A stretch of 64,000 nt of DNA from Pachyseris speciosa (lineage: Eukaryota > Cnidaria > Anthozoa > Scleractinia > Pachyseridae): assembly GCA_016490735.1 (NCBI GenBank), contig JAEMWC010000014.1, positions 1,972,501 to 2,036,500 of the forward strand. The letters run 5' to 3'. Of this stretch, positions 17,651 to 25,957 are shown piece by piece. Within the stretch, counting starts at the first letter, position 1. Every line of letters starts with the position of its first letter. Made by a program: the position numbers and the translations under genes. The notes beneath the pieces are model-generated. The model was not told the origin of the DNA. It ran no database searches and was given only the letters and a program-made list of their open reading frames with translations.

Positions 17651-18522
17651 GTGTGATTGTAAATAAAATTGATGAAATATGGGCAAGTGATCTAGTTGAA
17701 ATGCAACAGTTCAGTAAATGGAATAAAGGTTATCGATATCTTCTTATGGTTATTGATGTCTTCAGCAAATATGGTTGGATTATCCCATTGAAGGATAAGA
17801 AAGGTGAATCTGTCACTGAAGCATTCAAAACAATATTCAAGGAAGGCAGAAAACCACAGTATTTATGGGTCGACAAGGGAAAAGAATTCTATAACAAACA
17901 CTTGAAGGACTTGCTAGGGAAACATAGTGTACAGATGTACTCAACTGAGAACGAAGAGAAGTCATCAGTAGTTGAAAGATGGAATAGGACAATCAAGTCC
18001 AAAATGTGGAAGCAGTTCACTGTTCAAGGTAATACACAGTATTTAGACATGTTGCCAAAATTAGTGAAACAGTATAATAATACCAAACATTCAAGCATAA
18101 AGATGACACCTACAGAAGCTAGTAAAAAGAGGAATGAAGGAACTGTTTACTTCAATTTGTATGGTGATATGGAGCCATTAAAACAGAAACCAAAATTTAA
18201 AATAGGTGATAAGGTCCGAATATCTAAGTATAAACGGAATGTGTTTGACAAGGGCTATACACCAAATTGGACAGAAGAAGTGTTTACAGTTGATAAGATC
18301 CAATACACTAATCCAATAACATACAAACTAAAAGATCTGAAAGGTGAAGATATTGAAGGGAGTTTTTATGAACCTGAATTATTAAAAGCCAGACAGGATG
18401 TTTTCCGTATCGATAAAGTCATTCGCAGAGACTATAAGAAAAAACAAGCTTTGGTGAAGTGGAAGGGATATAGTGATGACTTCAACAGTTGGATACCGAT
18501 CAAGGATTTAAAAGAAATATGA
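17563..18522 (+). CDS. Retrovirus-type (RVE) integrase with chromodomain, no ATG start
   Basis: This enzyme inserts the linear element into chromosomes. It shows the DDE core: Asp in the WASDLVEM segment, Asp in LWVDKGKEFY, and Glu in SVVERWNRTIK about 34 residues later. An SH3-like region follows (KFKIGDKVRISKYKRNVFDKG), and the C-terminal chromodomain is clear (VKWKGYSDDFNSWIP). The open frame begins after a TAA at 17527 and has no ATG before the catalytic core; GTG at 17653 would remove conserved N-terminal sequence. No T(C/A)TAA-N8-TATATG motif is present. The frame is -1 to the PLA2 gene across a slippery site and stem, so I annotate from the post-slip codon as a putative PLA2-integrase frameshift product. 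The sequence is otherwise intact. Confidence 0.88.
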   Translation, partial: RKKPSSEENWQEKLADELHTPIKRNFTRRRVIVNKIDEIWASDLVEMQQFSKWNKGYRYLLMVIDVFSKYGWIIPLKDKKGESVTEAFKTIFKEGRKPQYLWVDKGKEFYNKHLKDLLGKHSVQMYSTENEEKSSVVERWNRTIKSKMWKQFTVQGNTQYLDMLPKLVKQYNNTKHSSIKMTPTEASKKRNEGTVYFNLYGDMEPLKQKPKFKIGDKVRISKYKRNVFDKGYTPNWTEEVFTVDKIQYTNPITYKLKDLKGEDIEGSFYEPELLKARQDVFRIDKVIRRDYKKKQALVKWKGYSDDFNSWIPIKDLKEI

Positions 18523-18683
18523 AATTGTTTAAAGAGAAAATTATCTAACATATATATAACTGAAAGATATATCGCAGTTTCGACTGTTATTTGCTATTAT
18601 GTAGCCAAGAATATTATTATTCCTGACTATATTTAAAAACAGGTCGAAGATGAATTAAAAAATAAAATATAATAATATAGTAT
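18523..18683. other. Short intergenic spacer with an orphan start-motif half
   Basis: Contains TTATCTAA followed after 8 nt by TAACTG instead of TATATG (18541-18561). This is the bipartite motif without a start codon. Nearby GATATATCGCAG and a repeated TATAA give an AT-rich stretch. No gene is seen. Confidence 0.4.
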
Positions 18684-19073
18684 ATGAAAAATAATACGTT
18701 GTCAATCAAGACAGAATACGATCTGCATTATAAGATTGTTTCATTCATCAGAAGGACATATGAAGATGCATTGATGATCGCCGGTCTAGGTGAAAACCAA
18801 ATAACTCCAGGGTTGAGAATCAAAAGTTATAACAAAGGATATATGGCAGGTCAATGTGATCTGATGTTATTGAATCCAACAGAGAAATACAACGCCTTAT
18901 GCCTGGAATTTAAAAGTCCTTCTGGTATCTTTGCTGTGACCAATAATCAGCTCAAGATGAAGGCAATGTATGAGAAGAATGAATGTCGGTACATCCTAAG
19001 TAATTGTTTCGAAGATTTGATCCACGAAATAACCAAACATATGGAAGAAAGCAGAGAATATTTGAAAGGATAA
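18684..19073 (+). CDS. VRR-NUC/PD-(D/E)XK nuclease
   Basis: 129 residues matching the viral VRR-type nuclease fold. GYMAGQCDLML supplies the metal-binding Asp (D59), LEFKSPSG supplies Glu75-X-Lys77, and a Gln follows at about 89 in the last helix. This small nuclease is widespread in phages and DNA viruses and usually acts in replication or repair of branched DNA. The frame is intact. The start motif is TATAA, 8 nt, TATATG. It lies between integrase and the polymerase gene and is convergent with the HNH gene; the two stops are adjacent. Confidence 0.75.
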   Translation: MKNNTLSIKTEYDLHYKIVSFIRRTYEDALMIAGLGENQITPGLRIKSYNKGYMAGQCDLMLLNPTEKYNALCLEFKSPSGIFAVTNNQLKMKAMYEKNECRYILSNCFEDLIHEITKHMEESREYLKG

Positions 19074-19817
19074 TTATTTACACTTTTTATTGTGATATTG
19101 TCTGTTACGATTTTTCATCACTTTGTCACATCTAGGACACTTGTACTCTTTGTTCAGCCATTTTATTAATGCTTCATAATGATGTTTCTTTTTATCTTCA
19201 TTTGGGACTCTCTGGGGTCTTTTATTAGCTGATTTCAAATAATTATCAGGCATATTTTCTTTTTCAACATACTCAAATTTATAAGAATATCCATCTTTTT
19301 TTGAGACACCTGATTTATAATATTTGACTCCATCACAAACTCTTTTTATAGTAGCATCACTAATATCAAGATGTTGTGCACAGCAATACATAGTACTAAA
19401 ATAAATAACATCATTTGTTTCACAATTAGTAGCTTTTACACATCTCGGATTTTTTCTGGTTTTATTGTATGTATGATCTCTATTCTTTGCTGATTTCAAG
19501 GTATTTTCACTCTGTGTTATAAGTTGGAGATTACATAATCTATTATCATCCTTTATATTATTAATATGGTCAATAACCTTATCATCCACTATTAGACCAT
19601 TAAAACACTCCCAAATAAACCTATGTGTTAAACATGTTTTATACCCTTTTTGACCATGTTTCCTAACACCACATAATAAATAACCTCTATTATTCTTAGT
19701 CGTCTTCATAGGTACTTGTCTGATTATATTTATAATGTAACCATCTTCATTAGCAGCGTATAAATTATAAACTGGGTGGATATAGTAAACGCATTCATTA
19801 ATTTCAATCTTACTCAT
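19074..19817 (-). CDS. HNH endonuclease with NUMOD-type and zinc-finger regions
   Basis: From the ATG at 19817 (MSKIEINECV), the protein starts with a NUMOD4-like segment (YNLYAANEDGYIINI) and continues with an HNH core (THRFIWECFNG, VIDHINNIKDDNRLCNLQ). A NUMOD1/HTH-like DNA-binding part follows, and the C-terminus is a zinc finger (CPRCDKVM, then HNKKC). This is the architecture of homing endonucleases from phages and algal viruses. Here it is free-standing on the strand opposite its neighbours, suggesting an invading selfish gene. A longer ATG at 19865 lacks the motif. Upstream sequence is TATAA, 8 nt, ATAATG, a near-match. Confidence 0.8.
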   Translation of the reverse strand: MSKIEINECVYYIHPVYNLYAANEDGYIINIIRQVPMKTTKNNRGYLLCGVRKHGQKGYKTCLTHRFIWECFNGLIVDDKVIDHINNIKDDNRLCNLQLITQSENTLKSAKNRDHTYNKTRKNPRCVKATNCETNDVIYFSTMYCCAQHLDISDATIKRVCDGVKYYKSGVSKKDGYSYKFEYVEKENMPDNYLKSANKRPQRVPNEDKKKHHYEALIKWLNKEYKCPRCDKVMKNRNRQYHNKKCK

Positions 19818-19907
19818 TATAATATAGTTTATATAATAATTCTTTAAAACAATTTTTATGCACAATCATTTAAAAATATATAAATTATTATCTAATTATA
19901 ATATAAG

Positions 19908-22900
19908 ATGGATAAGAAAAGTTTGAAAAAACTGAGCAAGAAACAACTGATCAAATTGTTGTTGAAAGAATATGAAGATCCTCTGGAAAAGAATATGAAG
20001 AAGATCCGCAAGGTAAAAAGACAAACACAAAAAGCTGTTGATGCTGTCGATGAGAAATACAGTAATTTGGCCAGCAAGATGAAAGATTACATTGTCTACC
20101 CTAAAATGTCTGTGTCTTTGAACAGATTCAGGAAAGAGGAATTGAAACTATCTAATTCACCTGCTAAAAGGGGTTCATCTTTTGCCAAACTATTCGGCAA
20201 GAGACTCAACAATATTTCCGGCGAGCGGGTGAAGATATCGATTACATTGTTTGTTGACATCCGCGATGGGATGACAATAGAGGATAAAACATATGGTCCT
20301 TTTTCTGTTGAAGTACCTCGATTGAGTAAACATGATATGTACAAGTTCATGGTTTTCACATTGTTGGATAACAACTTCACACTTTTATCAGCCCAGGAAA
20401 TAGTCCAAATAGGTTGCAAGATCATTACCCACCGGAAGGAGTTTTTTATGAAGCATCTCATGGGTAATTTGAAATTGGAATCATACTTGTTGAACAAACA
20501 GAGGCCAATAAAATCATATGGTGCAAACTCTTGTGTCATTGATTATGTTTGGGACCAAGTTAGAGGCAGGAAAGGATTCAAGACTTATACCTATGACAAG
20601 TTGAAAAATGAGATTTATGACTACATACCAGAAGGCGATATGATCAACACAGAACAGCTGATTGAATGGGCCAAGAATTGTCATACAAACCTCTCTATCC
20701 ATGCTTTTGACTCAATGTACAGAAAATTTGTTTCATTCACTAATTCTAACACACAAACAGATGTCACACTGGTTTACATAGTGAAAGATCACCATTGCTT
20801 TCCCATAACAGATGAAACACTCAAATTGACTGCTTCAAAGGCTAACCAAGGAGGATGTGATTCCTTGTTAAAACATATGACCGAGTTGAAATGGACTCAA
20901 AGACATGAATTAGTACATAGAGTCGAACGATTGGACGATTTAGATATGATATGTGTCAATAAGGAAAATAACATCATTGTCCTCCCTGAAGAAGCAAAAA
21001 TGACACAGGCCATTGATATTTACATTAATAAATCCAAATTATATGTCGAATATCTTCATTGGAACAACAATGGTATACTTGACGGATTTTTAGACCACAG
21101 GAAAAATATGTACCTACTGAATCAGGAGTATGACATCAGGAAATCTATTTGCGACAAACTTTTTGACAAATACAAGACTCATGACTTCGAATGGAGTAAT
21201 CAATCGTTTACAAGCATCGGAACAGCTTTATTCAAACAAATGAGTGGTTATCTACCCCTGTCCACATATAATGTCAATACAAGACAGATGTTGGATGATT
21301 ATTACCCACGGGCACTTCAATGGTGCTCAACAGGAGATATACCCGACGATGTTGTCAGCATTGACATATCTAAGTCTTATCCAAACATTTTGCTGAATAA
21401 CGCCCATCCAATACCGGTTTATACTATCCACGATGTAATCGAGCCATTTAGATGTAAAAATGATCTCAGACTATGTGGTGAATTTTATATCGATGAAACA
21501 GTTTTAAACAACTATGGGTCACCCATACAGATAGAAGCGGGATTTTATTCAAGTAATTTGGTGTTTTATCTCGTTGATACCTTGAACATGCCCACGACTC
21601 AAATAAAGTATAAGATTGTGACGAAAAAGGCCTTGAAACCAGACACTTTTAAGAACTTCATACAGTATATATTTGATGAATTCCCAGAGAGTGAGGCGAA
21701 GAAGCTTGCAAACAGTTTTATTGGCGAACTTGGAAGAAAATACAATAAGACAAACCAAGGGTTCACATGTACTGATTATGAAACTGCAATGTGTTGTTGG
21801 ACTAGAGCAATGGCTGACAAAAGAAATGTTACAATCGACCATTACAAAGACATATATTTGATCAAGGAACAAACTTGTGAACGTATATTCTCTGACAATA
21901 CAAGTATCAATCGGTTTGTCGTATCCGAGGCAATATTGAAATGTTTACAGTTGATAGAAGCTTGTCATGGCAAAGATAGTGTCTTGTATGGTTATAACAC
22001 TGACGGTATCTTTATAACTAACCCAGCTAAGAACTTCAAGAGAAAGAAAGATGTCTCATTCAGTACAAAAAAGATAGGAAAAGCATATATTACCGATACT
22101 AAATTGGTGTATTTCGAGAAGCATTATAGGGAGAACATGGTTGGATTGATTGAGATGGAAAACGGTAAAGGATGTATTTTCAATGGCCAGGCGGGTAGTG
22201 GTAAAACAACCAAGCTTTGTAAAATGGTCAGAGAGGCGACAAATCCTTTAGTACTTGCATTTACCAACAAAGCAATTGAAAACGTGAAGAGAAGGCTGGG
22301 AGACGACAATAGTATGTGTCACACCTTTGATTCTTACTTTTGCATATTGTATGATAGAGGCATTAACTGTCTCAAGGATAAAACAATATTTATTGAGGAA
22401 TTCAGTATGGTTCCTAATAAATGGATGACAATGATCTATCGGGCATTTACTATGTTCAATAACGTGGTATACATGTTCGGTGACCCCAATCAATGTGAAC
22501 CTGTTGAATCCGGTAGCCAAATACATTATGATTACATGTATTCCAAAACTGTGAGAAAAATGTGTCCAAATACAGAAACTCTCCAATACATCGAAGAATC
22601 ATCAAGATATGATAAAACAACACACACTATGCTGGATAAATTCTTGAGACATGGTAAGGTTACCACATGGTTCTCTCAACCAGAGAAACTGTACAAAAAC
22701 ATCTGCTATTTGAACTCAACGAGGATAAAGGTTAATGCCGAATGCTGTGATAGATTCATAAAGGAGAAAAACGGTAGATACGTTACTGTCGAATTCAAAT
22801 ACAATGGTAAAACAGAAAAATATAATGTCTGTGAAGGTATGCCGGTTATTGCAACACAGAACATCAAAGACAAACAGATATTGAACACAATGGAGTTCGA

Positions 22901-23291
22901 GATTGAAGATATAACAAATCATTCATTCTCTGTGAATAAAGAGCTGTATGATCAAAAGGAATTTGCAGAATGTTTCATTCCAAGCTTCTGTGTAACTGTT
23001 TACAAATATCAGGGTTGTGACATTAACGATCATTATAACATTCACGACGTCAGCCGCATGGATAAGAAACAATTATACACCGCACTTTCACGGACAACAA
23101 AATTCGATTACATACATGTGAGCAATAAAGAATTAAACTATAAATATAACAATCGGAAACAACCTGTTTTGGAATTGACTAATGCTAAATTCAACAGCCT
23201 GTATTCCAAAGGTAAAATCTATAAAGTGACTTTCAATGACGGCAAAATGTACATCGGATCGACTTGCGAAGACTTGGAAACACGTATGTAA
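19908..23291 (+). CDS. Family-B DNA polymerase fused to SF1 helicase and GIY-YIG nuclease
   Basis: 1127 codons. Residues 1-120 are basic and coiled, in the position of a terminal-protein-like region. The polymerase core has motif A DISKSYPN (about 486), motif B KKLANSFIGELGRK (about 598) and motif C YNTDG (about 697), where the first Asp of the usual DTD is Asn. From about 750 follows a superfamily-1 helicase: GQAGSGKTT (about 760), TIFIEEFSMVP (about 828), GDPNQCEPV (about 858) and YTALSRTT (about 1058). The last ~25 residues begin a GIY-YIG nuclease (IYKVTFNDGKMYIGS). The TAA at 23289 interrupts that domain, which continues in the same frame beyond it. The start follows TCTAA-N8-TAAGATG. 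Replication of the linear element is the inferred role. No clear exonuclease motifs are seen. Confidence 0.85.
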   Translation: MDKKSLKKLSKKQLIKLLLKEYEDPLEKNMKKIRKVKRQTQKAVDAVDEKYSNLASKMKDYIVYPKMSVSLNRFRKEELKLSNSPAKRGSSFAKLFGKRLNNISGERVKISITLFVDIRDGMTIEDKTYGPFSVEVPRLSKHDMYKFMVFTLLDNNFTLLSAQEIVQIGCKIITHRKEFFMKHLMGNLKLESYLLNKQRPIKSYGANSCVIDYVWDQVRGRKGFKTYTYDKLKNEIYDYIPEGDMINTEQLIEWAKNCHTNLSIHAFDSMYRKFVSFTNSNTQTDVTLVYIVKDHHCFPITDETLKLTASKANQGGCDSLLKHMTELKWTQRHELVHRVERLDDLDMICVNKENNIIVLPEEAKMTQAIDIYINKSKLYVEYLHWNNNGILDGFLDHRKNMYLLNQEYDIRKSICDKLFDKYKTHDFEWSNQSFTSIGTALFKQMSGYLPLSTYNVNTRQMLDDYYPRALQWCSTGDIPDDVVSIDISKSYPNILLNNAHPIPVYTIHDVIEPFRCKNDLRLCGEFYIDETVLNNYGSPIQIEAGFYSSNLVFYLVDTLNMPTTQIKYKIVTKKALKPDTFKNFIQYIFDEFPESEAKKLANSFIGELGRKYNKTNQGFTCTDYETAMCCWTRAMADKRNVTIDHYKDIYLIKEQTCERIFSDNTSINRFVVSEAILKCLQLIEACHGKDSVLYGYNTDGIFITNPAKNFKRKKDVSFSTKKIGKAYITDTKLVYFEKHYRENMVGLIEMENGKGCIFNGQAGSGKTTKLCKMVREATNPLVLAFTNKAIENVKRRLGDDNSMCHTFDSYFCILYDRGINCLKDKTIFIEEFSMVPNKWMTMIYRAFTMFNNVVYMFGDPNQCEPVESGSQIHYDYMYSKTVRKMCPNTETLQYIEESSRYDKTTHTMLDKFLRHGKVTTWFSQPEKLYKNICYLNSTRIKVNAECCDRFIKEKNGRYVTVEFKYNGKTEKYNVCEGMPVIATQNIKDKQILNTMEFEIEDITNHSFSVNKELYDQKEFAECFIPSFCVTVYKYQGCDINDHYNIHDVSRMDKKQLYTALSRTTKFDYIHVSNKELNYKYNNRKQPVLELTNAKFNSLYSKGKIYKVTFNDGKMYIGSTCEDLETRM

Positions 23292-23731
23292 TGGCATTTG
23301 TCGAATAATAAAAGTCAAGTTTACAAACATAAGGATAAGTTACCGGTTATTGATTTGCTTGTAAACGCTCCTTCCAATGACAAGAAAACACTGAGAAAAT
23401 CGAAAATGGTTACATAGAAGAATATGCTAACAAATACGGCAATGAGTTGTTAAACAAGAAAAATAATCCATTGTCTAAAGCAAAGAAAATAGAATATGAA
23501 GTCAAGATAGAAAACAAAGAACAACTATTGGAAAGAATAGCTAATCTCGATAAGAAAATAAATATCAAAGACGACGAGAAAAATAAACTTCTGTATTTTG
23601 ACACGATAATAGACGGATTGAGACATCATGTTATATCAAGATATGGTAAGAAATCAAAAGAAAATGCTTTGAAACAAATCAATGGCAAGAAACAGAAATT
23701 AATAGAAAAATTAACTGTATATTTTCACTAA
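23292..23731 (+). pseudogene. GIY-YIG nuclease domain remainder of the polymerase gene
   Basis: After the TAA at 23289 the same frame stays open to about 23415, then a one-base shift leads into the frame ending at 23731. The sequence carries the Glu (ENGYIEEYANKYGNE region) and Asn/Lys-rich end typical of viral GIY-YIG enzymes (LLNKKNNP). An acidic-basic coiled tail follows. The last ~210 bp lie in the terminal inverted repeat and recur at 2744-2955. The domain is therefore broken by one stop and one frameshift in this copy. Confidence 0.7.
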
Positions 23732-24386
23732 CTTTTCGGTTTTACCCCCCTGTGTCCACCAAGTGGTATAATGTTGTCCTTTTTTCTTGTCACCGTTTGA
23801 ACGCGATTTTCGGTTTTACCCCCCTGAATCCGCTTTCTGTAAATTAAACTGTTTTTCCTTAAGTAATTATTTTGTTTTTCCTTAAGTGTTAAATTTGATT
23901 TTTTTCCTTCAAGTGTTGAATTTGATTTTTTTAACTCTTGATACAAAATGTTTTTTCGTTAGTTGGTTCACTTTTTGAAAAATGATGGTGAGTTTTTGAC
24001 ATTACAGCCATCGTAGTAAAATGTCAAAGTCAAAAATTATCAAAGTGTTCATGGTTTCTGGATTCGCATAGTACATGTAACAGACCATAGAATTTCCAGC
24101 TACAACAATTTTTATAAGTGAAATTTAAAACAGGTCTGCACAGTAGTTTGTGTTAATCAATGAAGTTGTTTTTTTTTTTTTTTTTTTAGTCTCTCGGGCA
24201 GACATTCTTTTGGCTCACAATCGCTTATTGGGGAGGTCAGGAGAGATTGCCTGATGAGCGAAAAGAACGTCTGCATGGGAGGCTATTCGCACAGTAATTA
24301 CAATAAAGATGTCTTGTCTTGAAAGAAAATATACCGAGGAAGAACACCTGCAAGTACCTCGCATACCTGTTTCACGATGGTACACA
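23520..24386. repeat. Polinton right terminal inverted repeat
   Basis: Inverted copy of 2090-2955. The inner boundary lies inside the GIY-YIG-coding 3' end. The outer boundary lies in inverted Harbinger exon sequence ending GTTTCACGATGGTACACATCGTGAAAC, a small imperfect palindrome at the fold-back point. Confidence 0.9.
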
Positions 24387-24393
24387 TCGTGAA

Positions 24394-24442
24394 ACTTTTT
24401 GAAAAATGATGGTGAGTTTTTGACATTACAGCCATCGTAGTC
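24394..24442. repeat. 49-bp direct copy of internal terminal-repeat sequence
   Basis: Identical to 23969-24017 in the same orientation (ACTTTTTGAAAAATGATGGTG start). It sits between the Polinton right end and the DIRS element, so it is a short templated insertion or rearrangement scar. Confidence 0.75.
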
Positions 24443-24451
24443 ATTTTAATT

Positions 24452-24760
24452 GGAAAATTAAACGAGACTTACCTGTAAGTTGAAGTTTGATTGAAATTCT
24501 ATCCGTCACCAAGCACTGAGGGATTACGTGAGATAGCATTGCGCCTGCGCGAACTCAGTTTTTAAAGCACTTGCCATGTGTGCAGGGGAAAGAAAACCCT
24601 GACCAGCAAAATGGGAGGGCCTTAAAAGGGAGGGCACGTAATCCCTCAGTGCTTGGTGACGGATAGAATTTCAATCAAACTTCAACTTACAGGTAAGTCT
24701 CGTTTAATTTTCCAATTCTATTCCGTCACCGCACTGAGGGCTCACGTGAGACTTCAAAGC
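24452..24760. repeat. DIRS left terminus plus internal complementary region
   Basis: TTGGAAAATTAAACGAGACT at 24452 and on to about 24531 is repeated as its exact complement at about 24637-24717, giving an ~80-bp stem with a ~100-bp loop. The complement then continues into the right-terminal sequence (TTCTATTCCGTCACCGCACT). This is the template for circle-based end repair. Confidence 0.85.
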
Positions 24761-24790
24761 CCACTGCACACATGAACAGGGTAATGACCT

Positions 24791-25957
24791 TTACTCTTGT
24801 AACAAAACGTTAGAAAAACTATCTGTGTTGATAACAGGCTTGCTATAAAACTTTGCAAAAGTGTCAGATGAGCTCCATCCTGCAACTGATAAGATGTGCT
24901 CTAATGGTACAGATTTCAACAAAGCCTTAGATGTTGCGGCAGCCCTAGTACTGTGGGGCTTGAAAAAGGTTACATCAATTCCTGACTTTTGCATTACAGC
25001 TTTGACCCATCTACTGATGGTGTCTCGGGAAACTGGTTTAAATGGCTTGTAATGACTAATAAACAATTGTTGTGCACTTCCACGTAGAGAAGAGGTACGA
25101 TTAAGATATGCCTTCAAGGTAGTGACAACACAAATGTTAGGGTTGTCCGGGTAAGCTACAAACTTAACAACAGTGGGTTTTGACCCTGGCTTAGACTGTT
25201 TAATAGGCCTGGAGATAATAAAAGTCACAGAAGTTTCTGAAACAACCATGTCCTCCAAAGACAAGTAGTGAATTGTCTGCCCCCGTTGAGCTGATACTAA
25301 TGACATTAAAGTGACTAATTTTAAAGTCAGATCCTTTAGTGAGCAGTCTGTAATAGAGATTGTCTTAAGATAGTTCAGAACCTTGCTCACATCCCATGTC
25401 TCAGTATATCTTGGGTTGGAGGGTCTTGCTTCGTAAACTCCTTTTAAGAACCTCTTAACACTCTCTTGTGCTCCAAAAGTCATCCCGTCCACAGGCTTTA
25501 AGACACTGGATAGAGCAGACCTTGCAGTGTTAATACCACTGTAACCGATGCCTGACTCAAATAATTCCACTAAAAAGTCTAGTGCCTGGGGGACAGTGGC
25601 AGAAACTGGATCAATCTGTTTTTTATGACAATATGTAGTCCATCTTTTGATGTAGGAGGAATACTGCTTTGTAGTTCCTTTCCTCCAGGACTGTAAGATG
25701 ATGGAGGTTGCCTTTTGAGAAATTCCTTGTGTCTCATAGGACTGCCGGACAATCTGCATGCAATCAGAACCATTTTCCTGAATAGGGGGTGGACTTCTTG
25801 TGGCATCCCCGGCATTTGTAAGGCAGTTCGTTGTTGTGGTAACACTCTTGGAGCAGCCACTAACATGCGAAGAAGTTTGGGATACCAACTCTGGGTTGGC
25901 CACATTGGAACTATCATCAATCCCTCTGCACAATCGGTTTGTATTTTCTGTAGGCAT
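24791..25957 (-). CDS. DIRS tyrosine recombinase
   Basis: 388 codons. The catalytic residues of the phage-integrase fold are visible: Arg225 in VSAQRGQT, His335-X-X-Arg338 in PHSTRAAA, Trp361 in GWSSSD, and the nucleophile Tyr371 in FAKFYSKP. An N-terminal SAM-like core-binding region lies at about 80-180. It integrates a circular DNA intermediate without target duplication. The frame is intact. It overlaps the 3' end of the RNase H frame by ~380 bp, as is usual in DIRS elements; the true start may therefore be downstream of the first Met. Confidence 0.85.
   Translation of the reverse strand: MPTENTNRLCRGIDDSSNVANPELVSQTSSHVSGCSKSVTTTTNCLTNAGDATRSPPPIQENGSDCMQIVRQSYETQGISQKATSIILQSWRKGTTKQYSSYIKRWTTYCHKKQIDPVSATVPQALDFLVELFESGIGYSGINTARSALSSVLKPVDGMTFGAQESVKRFLKGVYEARPSNPRYTETWDVSKVLNYLKTISITDCSLKDLTLKLVTLMSLVSAQRGQTIHYLSLEDMVVSETSVTFIISRPIKQSKPGSKPTVVKFVAYPDNPNICVVTTLKAYLNRTSSLRGSAQQLFISHYKPFKPVSRDTISRWVKAVMQKSGIDVTFFKPHSTRAAATSKALLKSVPLEHILSVAGWSSSDTFAKFYSKPVINTDSFSNVLLQE

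Larger units (their letters stand above)
2090..24386. mobile_element. Polinton/Maverick (adintovirus-like) element
   Basis: A roughly 22.3-kb segment bounded by near-identical inverted repeats of 866 bp. It encodes the hallmark Polinton set: family-B DNA polymerase, retrovirus-type integrase, FtsK/A32-type packaging ATPase, adenain-like protease, double-jelly-roll capsid and single-jelly-roll penton. About 2.0 kb of it is a later LINE insertion, leaving ~20.3 kb, near the family's usual 15-20 kb. The outer ~60 bp of each repeat is Harbinger transposase sequence, so the true viral termini may be near 2152 and 24325. Several genes carry frameshifts or stops, so this copy is probably not functional. 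Confidence 0.9.
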
